A stretch of 64,000 nt of DNA from assembly GCA_045561235.1 (NCBI GenBank), contig JBJKYB010000002.1:372001-436000 (forward strand), written 5' to 3'. Under the pieces are notes generated by a model, which was given only the letters and a program-made list of their open reading frames with translations, did no database searches and was not told the origin of the DNA. The stretch comes from GCA-2705445 sp002705445 (lineage in GTDB: Bacteria > Pseudomonadota > Gammaproteobacteria > Poriferisulfidales > GCA-002705445). Position numbers and translations under genes: made by a program. This document shows positions 59,462-64,000 of this stretch, piece after piece (the first letter of the stretch is position 1; each line of letters starts with the position of its first letter).

Positions 59462-60459
59462 TTGTTACCATCTAACCATTTTATTATTTCAGGCGTATAG
59501 TATGTTAGAACAGCATTACAACCAGCTCTTTTAAAACAATACATCGCTTCTAACACAGATGACTTTTCATCAATACACCCCTTTAAGGCTGCACTTTTTA
59601 TCATAGAGTATTCGCCACTCACATGATAAGAGAATATTGGTATAGAGAATTTGTTTTTTATTTTTGCAACAATGTCTAAGTAAGGTAAGCCTGGTTTTAT
59701 AATAACCATATCAGCTCCTTCATTAATGTCTAAATTAATTTCTAACGATGCTTCCGTTATATTTGCAAAATCCATTTGATAAGTTTCTTTTGAAGAGTCA
59801 TTTAAATTTTTTGATGAGTCAACTGCGTCTCTAAAAGGGCCATAAAAATTAGAAGCATATTTAGCTGCATAGGATAAAATTTTAGTATTATGAAATTTAT
59901 TCTTTTCAAAAACATCTCTAATAGCTAATATCCTTCCATCCATCATATCTGACGGGGCAACTATATCTGCACCTGCTTCAGCATGTGACAAGGCTTGTTT
60001 AGTTAAAACTTTAACGGTTTTATCATTTAATACATACCCTTTACTATCAACTATTCCATCGTGCCCACTTAGTGTAAAAGGGTCTAAAGCTATATCAGTT
60101 ATTATTCCTAAATTTGGATATTCTTTTTTAATTTTTTTTACTGCACTTTGGACCAAACCCCTTGGATTGAAAGCTTCTTTTGCATCTTTAGATTTCTTTT
60201 CTTTGCCAATGACAGGAAATAATGCAATTGCGTTAAGTCCCTTTTTATGAAGTTTACCAATTATAGGCAACAACATATCAACAGAGTATCTTTTTTTTCC
60301 AGGCATTGACTTTATTGGCTCTTGTTTATTTTTTCCTGGAAGTATAAAAACTGGATAGATTAAATCATTAACTGAAAATGATGTCTCGCGAACCAAATTA
60401 CGCACGAATTTGGCAGATCTATTTCTTCTCATTCTGGTATTTGGATAACTCTTATTCAT
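59458..60459 (-). CDS. hemB: Delta-aminolevulinic acid dehydratase, zinc-cysteine-lacking type
   Basis: 333 residues catalysing condensation of two ALA to porphobilinogen. Schiff-base lysines fall in ILSYAAKYASNFYGPFRDA (K) and ADMVIIKPGLPYLD (K). The active-site metal segment reads TDIALDPFTLSGHDG (about 121-135): the three cysteines of zinc-dependent enzymes are Ala, Asp, Asp. This places it in the Mg/K-dependent class, as in Pseudomonas. It does not need active-site zinc, in keeping with a zinc-poor habitat. Confidence 0.95.
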   Translation of the reverse strand: MNKSYPNTRMRRNRSAKFVRNLVRETSFSVNDLIYPVFILPGKNKQEPIKSMPGKKRYSVDMLLPIIGKLHKKGLNAIALFPVIGKEKKSKDAKEAFNPRGLVQSAVKKIKKEYPNLGIITDIALDPFTLSGHDGIVDSKGYVLNDKTVKVLTKQALSHAEAGADIVAPSDMMDGRILAIRDVFEKNKFHNTKILSYAAKYASNFYGPFRDAVDSSKNLNDSSKETYQMDFANITEASLEINLDINEGADMVIIKPGLPYLDIVAKIKNKFSIPIFSYHVSGEYSMIKSAALKGCIDEKSSVLEAMYCFKRAGCNAVLTYYTPEIIKWLDGNK

Positions 60460-60504
60460 AGCGTTTAAGCTGAAATTATATATTAATAAGCCTATAATAT
60501 ATAT

Positions 60505-61005
60505 ATGTTCAGACTTATCAAATTAGAAGCAACTGGCTTTATTTTATGCATAATATCTTTACTAACTGCGTATATTTATTTTGATATTATAAAAGAACTC
60601 GCGGCATGCACGTTATGTGTTTTGGACAGATTTCTAATTTTAGGAATTACCATAATATTTGCAATTTCATATTTGACTAAAAGACGGTATTTCTTTAAAA
60701 CATTATATTCATTTAATATAATTTTATGCATTATAGGAATAATAAGTACTATAAGACATATTTGGTTACAAAAATTTTATGATAAAGACGCCTTAGATGG
60801 TTTTGGTTGCGGAGGTGACTTCTTTTATTATATCTCTACATTACCAATTTTGGACGCGATAATGAATATAATTGATAACCCAACTCCATGTAATGATGTC
60901 AAATGGCAACTTTTTGGCCTATCAATACCAATGTACACATTTATTTTATTTGTAATATTAATTATAATTAATGTTAAAATATTTAAAGAAGGAACATATG
61001 ATTGA
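60505..61005 (+). CDS. dsbB: Disulfide bond formation protein B
   Basis: 166-residue inner-membrane protein with four helices. Redox pairs are CTLC in AACTLCVLDRF (about 35-38) and the periplasmic loop cysteines in GFGCGGDFFY and NPTPCNDVKW. DsbB reoxidises DsbA using quinone. It overlaps the next gene by 8 bp (start at 60998). No dsbA in the window. Confidence 0.93.
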   Translation: MFRLIKLEATGFILCIISLLTAYIYFDIIKELAACTLCVLDRFLILGITIIFAISYLTKRRYFFKTLYSFNIILCIIGIISTIRHIWLQKFYDKDALDGFGCGGDFFYYISTLPILDAIMNIIDNPTPCNDVKWQLFGLSIPMYTFILFVILIIINVKIFKEGTYD

Positions 61006-61414
61006 GCATAGAAAAAAATTTTATTTAATTCTTTTATTTTTTATTTTCACCTCTTCTTATGGAGACACACACAACGTTCCTTCCATAAAACTAGAAGGTA
61101 TCGAAAATGGAAAAACATATACTTCGCCAATTGAATTAAATTTCATTGTCGAAAATATGAAAGTGCGTAATGCAGGAGTAAATGAAGAAAATAGTGGCCA
61201 CCACCACCTTCTTATAAATTTAGATGAGTTACCAGATATGACAAAACCTTTGCCAATGACAGAGGGTATAATGCATTTTGGTAAAGCACAAGAATCAACC
61301 TCTTTAGAGTTGGAACCCGGCAAATATACGATACAACTTTTATTTGCAGATTATAGTCATACCCCTCATAAAATTCCCTTGATAACAGAAAAAGTTACTT
61401 TTTTTATTAAATAA
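60998..61414 (+). CDS. DUF4399 exported protein
   Basis: I start at ATG 60998 (138 aa), with AAGAAGG upstream, rather than at 60971. Signal peptide, then a beta-sandwich-like domain containing NSGHHHLLINLDELPD, a triple-His metal-binding candidate, and SLELEPGKYTIQLLFADYSH with HxxH-like PHKIPLI. DUF4399 proteins are periplasmic or lipoproteins of unknown function; copper or zinc binding is possible from the histidines. Downstream, a tungstate-binding protein gene follows after 23 bp. Confidence 0.85.
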   Translation: MIEHRKKFYLILLFFIFTSSYGDTHNVPSIKLEGIENGKTYTSPIELNFIVENMKVRNAGVNEENSGHHHLLINLDELPDMTKPLPMTEGIMHFGKAQESTSLELEPGKYTIQLLFADYSHTPHKIPLITEKVTFFIK

Positions 61415-61437
61415 AAATCTGTAAGAGATGATATTAA

Positions 61438-62241
61438 ATGCTTAAAAAAATTGTACTATTATTTTTTATATCAAATTTCTCTTACGGCACAGAATTTTTA
61501 GTAATACAGTCAACCACATCCACTTCAGATTCAGGATTTTATGATTTTATCCTTCCAATTTACGAAGAAAAAACCGGAGTTGATATTAGAGTAGTTGCTG
61601 TTGGTACCGGACAAGCGATAAAAAATGCAATGAATGGTGATGGTGATTTACTTATAGTTCATTCTGAAGAAGATGAAAAAAATTTTATTTTGAACGGGTA
61701 TGGCGTAGATAGAAGAAAGTTAATGTATAATGATTATATAATAATTGGCCCGAAAAATGACCCTGAAAGATTAAGAGACAAAGCTAGTATAAAAGAAGTT
61801 TTCCAAACAATTAGAAAGAAAAAATTACCTTTTTTAACAAGAGGTGACAATAGTGGAACTCATAAAAAAGAAGTTTCATTATGGAAGAAAGCAGAAATAA
61901 ATCCAGAGAAACTTGATCCTAAATATTACATAGATGCAGGACGAGGTATGGGCGCAACTTTAAATATGGCAGCTAGTATGGATGCTTACACAATGACTGA
62001 TAGAGGCACCTGGTTAAGCTTTAATAATAAACAGGATTTAGATATTATTTTTTCTGGTGTTCCACCACTTCATAATCAATATAGTATTATTGTAATAAAT
62101 CCAGAAAAACACTCTCATGTAAAATTTAAATTAGCGGATCATTTTTCCAAGTGGATAACAAGTAAAGAAGGTCAGAACAATATTTCAAAATATAAAATTA
62201 TGGGAGAGCAACTTTTTTTTCCAAATTCATTAAACAATTAG
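61438..62241 (+). CDS. Tungstate ABC transporter substrate-binding protein, TupA-like
   Basis: 267 residues: signal peptide ending NFSYG, then IQSTTSTSDSGFYDFILP, the TupA hallmark TTSTxDSG that holds the oxyanion, VVAVGTGQAIKNAMNGDGD, LLIVHSEEDE, FLTRGDNSGTHKKE and MTDRGTW. Specific for tungstate (or molybdate) in the family. No TupB or TupC permease/ATPase genes are adjacent, so either they are elsewhere or the protein works with another transporter. Overlaps the convergent hemF by 4 bp. Confidence 0.88.
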   Translation: MLKKIVLLFFISNFSYGTEFLVIQSTTSTSDSGFYDFILPIYEEKTGVDIRVVAVGTGQAIKNAMNGDGDLLIVHSEEDEKNFILNGYGVDRRKLMYNDYIIIGPKNDPERLRDKASIKEVFQTIRKKKLPFLTRGDNSGTHKKEVSLWKKAEINPEKLDPKYYIDAGRGMGATLNMAASMDAYTMTDRGTWLSFNNKQDLDIIFSGVPPLHNQYSIIVINPEKHSHVKFKLADHFSKWITSKEGQNNISKYKIMGEQLFFPNSLNN

Positions 62242-63152
62242 ACCCATTTTTTTGGCACCAAAAAATTATTATATAATTTTTCTTCTTCGCTATTTTTTTC
62301 AATATTGTATTGATACTTCCATTTAACCAATGGCGGCATTGACATTAGAATTGATTCTGTTCTTCCATTTGATTGAAGCCCAAATAAGGTTCCTCTATCG
62401 TAAACGAGATTAAATTCAACATATCTTCCTCTACGAAAAAGCTGAAAATCTTTTTGCTGCTTATTATATGATTCATCTAATCGTCTCTTTAATATTGGTT
62501 CATATGCATCTATAAAACCGTTTCCTACAGACTTGATAAATTCAAAACAAGTATCAAAATCCCAAGTATTTAAATCATCAAAAAATATTCCACCGATACC
62601 TCTAGGCTCTTTCCTGTGCTTTATGTAAAAATATTCGTCACAATTCTTTTTATATTGGTCATAAAGTCCATCTCCATAAGGCGAACATATGTCTCGTGCG
62701 ATCTTATGCCAATGAACAGCATCTTCTTCATATCCATAATATGGAGTCATATCAAAACCACCGCCAAACCACCATATCGGCTGAGAATTTTCACCATAAG
62801 CAGTGAACAAACGAACATTTAAGTGAGCTGTCGGCACATGTGGATTTTTTGGGTGGCAAACTACTGAAACACCCATTGCTTGATAATTTTTCCCTTGTAA
62901 TTCTGGTCTTAAATCTGTTGCTGCTTTAGGCAAATGATCCCCTAATATATCTGAAAAGTTTACACCAATCTTGTCAAAAATTTCGCCATTTTCAAGTATG
63001 CAAGTAAAACCACCCCCACCTTCCTTCCTGGACCACTCATCTCTTAAAAAATTTTGTTTGTCATAATTATTTGCCATTGAAATAATATTTTCTTGCAAGG
63101 TAAGCAAGTAGCTTCTGACTTCTAAAACGTGATCTTTTTCTATTTTTTGCAT
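62238..63152 (-). CDS. hemF: Oxygen-dependent coproporphyrinogen III oxidase
   Basis: 304 residues: WSRKEGGGGFTCILENGEIF (written as GGGGFTCILENGE), the signature VSVVCHPKNPHVPTAHLNVR, WWFGGGFDMTPYYGYEED with substrate-binding residues, and EFNLVYDRGTLFGLQSNGR. Uses O2, which indicates aerobic haem synthesis. hemE and hemB are in the window too. Adjacent to tsaC (start and stop one base apart). Confidence 0.96.
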   Translation of the reverse strand: MQKIEKDHVLEVRSYLLTLQENIISMANNYDKQNFLRDEWSRKEGGGGFTCILENGEIFDKIGVNFSDILGDHLPKAATDLRPELQGKNYQAMGVSVVCHPKNPHVPTAHLNVRLFTAYGENSQPIWWFGGGFDMTPYYGYEEDAVHWHKIARDICSPYGDGLYDQYKKNCDEYFYIKHRKEPRGIGGIFFDDLNTWDFDTCFEFIKSVGNGFIDAYEPILKRRLDESYNKQQKDFQLFRRGRYVEFNLVYDRGTLFGLQSNGRTESILMSMPPLVKWKYQYNIEKNSEEEKLYNNFLVPKKWV

Positions 63153-63731
63153 TTAATCTCCTGCGCGCAGAACTTCTTTAGTTATTAAATCCAAAATTCT
63201 TGATGGCTTTTTACTATCCCCAACTTTTCCATCAACTATATAGTCGACATGGTTATGAAAATAATTATCAAATTCACAAGATTCAACAAAAGGATCATCT
63301 CCAGATTTATTTGCGCTTGTCGATATAATTGGTAAATCAAGTAATTTACAGATATCGCATGAAATCTTGTGCGAAGTAATTCTTATAGCTATTTTATTAC
63401 TTTTTCCCGTTACCTCTGGTAACACTAAATCACTTGCAGGACAAAGCCATGTTGTTGGTTTTGCATCACTATTTTGCTCAACGAAAGTTTTATAATAACT
63501 GTCATCTATAAAATTTCTAACTTTTTCAAGATTATCAGAAATAACTATTAGCCCTTTAGAAATATCTCTTTGCTTAATATCTAATATTTTTATTATTGAA
63601 TTTTTGTTTTTGGCATCACACCCAAGACCAAAAACAGCTTCTGTTGGATATGCAAAAATAGCTCCGTTCTTAACATCTTCCGCAAACTTTTCGCAGTTTT
63701 TCTTATCGTTTAAATCTAAAATTTTTGCCAT
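63153..63731 (-). CDS. tsaC: Threonylcarbamoyl-AMP synthase TsaC (YrdC family)
   Basis: 192 residues from ATG 63731; the longer frame to 63755 would overlap the topA stop and add a non-conserved stretch. KxR-type motif and AYPTEAVFGLGCDAKNKNSI (P-loop-like), then TWLCPAS, IAIRITSHK and ISTSANKSGDDPF. Makes threonylcarbamoyl-AMP used by TsaD (27300-28322). tsaC beside hemF follows the E. coli-like yrdC-hemF/aroE neighbourhood, with topA upstream as in E. coli. Confidence 0.93.
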   Translation of the reverse strand: MAKILDLNDKKNCEKFAEDVKNGAIFAYPTEAVFGLGCDAKNKNSIIKILDIKQRDISKGLIVISDNLEKVRNFIDDSYYKTFVEQNSDAKPTTWLCPASDLVLPEVTGKSNKIAIRITSHKISCDICKLLDLPIISTSANKSGDDPFVESCEFDNYFHNHVDYIVDGKVGDSKKPSRILDLITKEVLRAGD

Positions 63732-63735
63732 ATAG

Positions 63736-64000
63736 CTATATAGTATTCTCAACATTACTATCTTGTGATTTCTTTTTAGGAGATTTTGTTTTAGCTTTAT
63801 TTTTCTTTTTAGCTACAACTTTCTTTTTAGCCACAACTTTCTTTTTTGTGGCAAATCTTCCTCTTCTGACAGGTGCATTCGTAATCATTTCTGTACATTC
63901 AGCCAATGATAGATCTTTGGGGTCTCGCTCTTTAGGAACCTTAACATTTTTACTACCGTCAGTAATATATGGTCCCCACCTGCCGTTCAAAACTTGAATG
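63736..64000 (-). CDS. topA: DNA topoisomerase I, C-terminal end (5' part beyond the window)
   Basis: The last ~88 codons of a gene that continues past the right edge. IQVLNGRWGPYITDGSKNVK is the C-terminal topoisomerase repeat (GRWGPYI...GxKNxxxPK), followed by DPKDLSLAECTEMI and a Lys/Ala-rich tail with KKKVVAKKK repeats. Because the open frame runs to base 64000, the gene is partial. The tail probably binds DNA nonspecifically. Confidence 0.88.
   Translation of the reverse strand, partial: IQVLNGRWGPYITDGSKNVKVPKERDPKDLSLAECTEMITNAPVRRGRFATKKKVVAKKKVVAKKKNKAKTKSPKKKSQDSNVENTI

Noticed and set aside
63790..63860. Short tandem repeats near the right edge
   Set aside because: They encode the Lys/Val/Ala repeats of the TopA tail and are explained by coding sequence.
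1..64000. CRISPR arrays, insertion sequences, rRNA genes, prophage
   Set aside because: I found no repeat-spacer pattern, transposase, rRNA core sequence or phage structural gene anywhere in the window.

Overview
The window is a compact, AT-rich (roughly 30-35 % G+C by eye) bacterial chromosome segment with very short intergenic gaps, many 4-25 bp gene overlaps and almost no mobile DNA. Gene content is gammaproteobacterial: cmoAB, pyrB with a non-catalytic pyrC', rpsU-yqeY and dnaG-rpoD, znuABC-zur, mrcA, ampG. The adenylylsulfate reductase operon aprM-aprB-aprA, an orphan cbbQ and a phosphofructokinase with diphosphate-type active-site residues together suggest a sulfur-oxidising, probably autotrophic marine lineage close to the SUP05/Thioglobaceae group. 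This assignment is an inference; no rRNA gene is present to test it.

Layout. 1-9.5 kb (minus strand) is one tightly packed unit: phosphofructokinase, cmoA, cmoB, metK, ahcY, rsmE, gshB, yqgF, pyrR, pyrB and a pseudo-dihydroorotase. 9.7-17.3 kb holds adk, rplM-rpsI, fmdB-type zinc ribbon, tas, an rluB-type pseudouridine synthase, rpiA, chrA, an FKBP isomerase and several unknown small genes. 17.3-22.8 kb contains a small YRGV-repeat protein, cbbQ, a phosphoesterase, an unknown gene and aprABM. 22.9-28.3 kb is a slightly G+C-richer accessory stretch: a thioredoxin-like protein, a repeat-containing secreted protein, a Ref-type HNH nuclease, umuDC, an ArsI/CadI-type metalloprotein, a double cupin and tsaD. 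28.4-45.3 kb is the macromolecular-synthesis region (rpsU-yqeY ... dnaG-rpoD), opened up by gltD, hemE, mrcA, aroK-aroB-dgt and gltB. 45.3-52.1 kb has membrane and envelope genes and a complete zinc regulon (znuA / zur-znuC-znuB / His-rich outer-membrane protein) with two near-identical Zur palindromes, then a CAU tRNA. 52.2-64 kb carries envelope, redox and biosynthetic genes (glycosyltransferase, queuosine-precursor transporter, nuclease, Prx, M23 and L,D-transpeptidase, ampG, xth, pyrE, aroE, hemB, dsbB, tupA, hemF, tsaC) and the 3' end of topA.

The most notable signal is a duplicated regulatory cassette. The two glutamate-synthase subunit genes, gltD and gltB, lie about 7.9 kb apart. Each is preceded by the same arrangement: a TTGAAT-17 bp-TATAAT promoter, a glutamine-riboswitch-like aptamer (glnA RNA motif), and a three-strand region able to form two mutually exclusive hairpins. 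This would let the cell coordinate the two separated GOGAT subunits through glutamine without a shared operon.

A second coherent system is zinc economy. Zur boxes precede znuA/zur and a histidine-rich outer-membrane barrel, and the HemB in the window has Asp/Ala in place of the active-site zinc cysteines.
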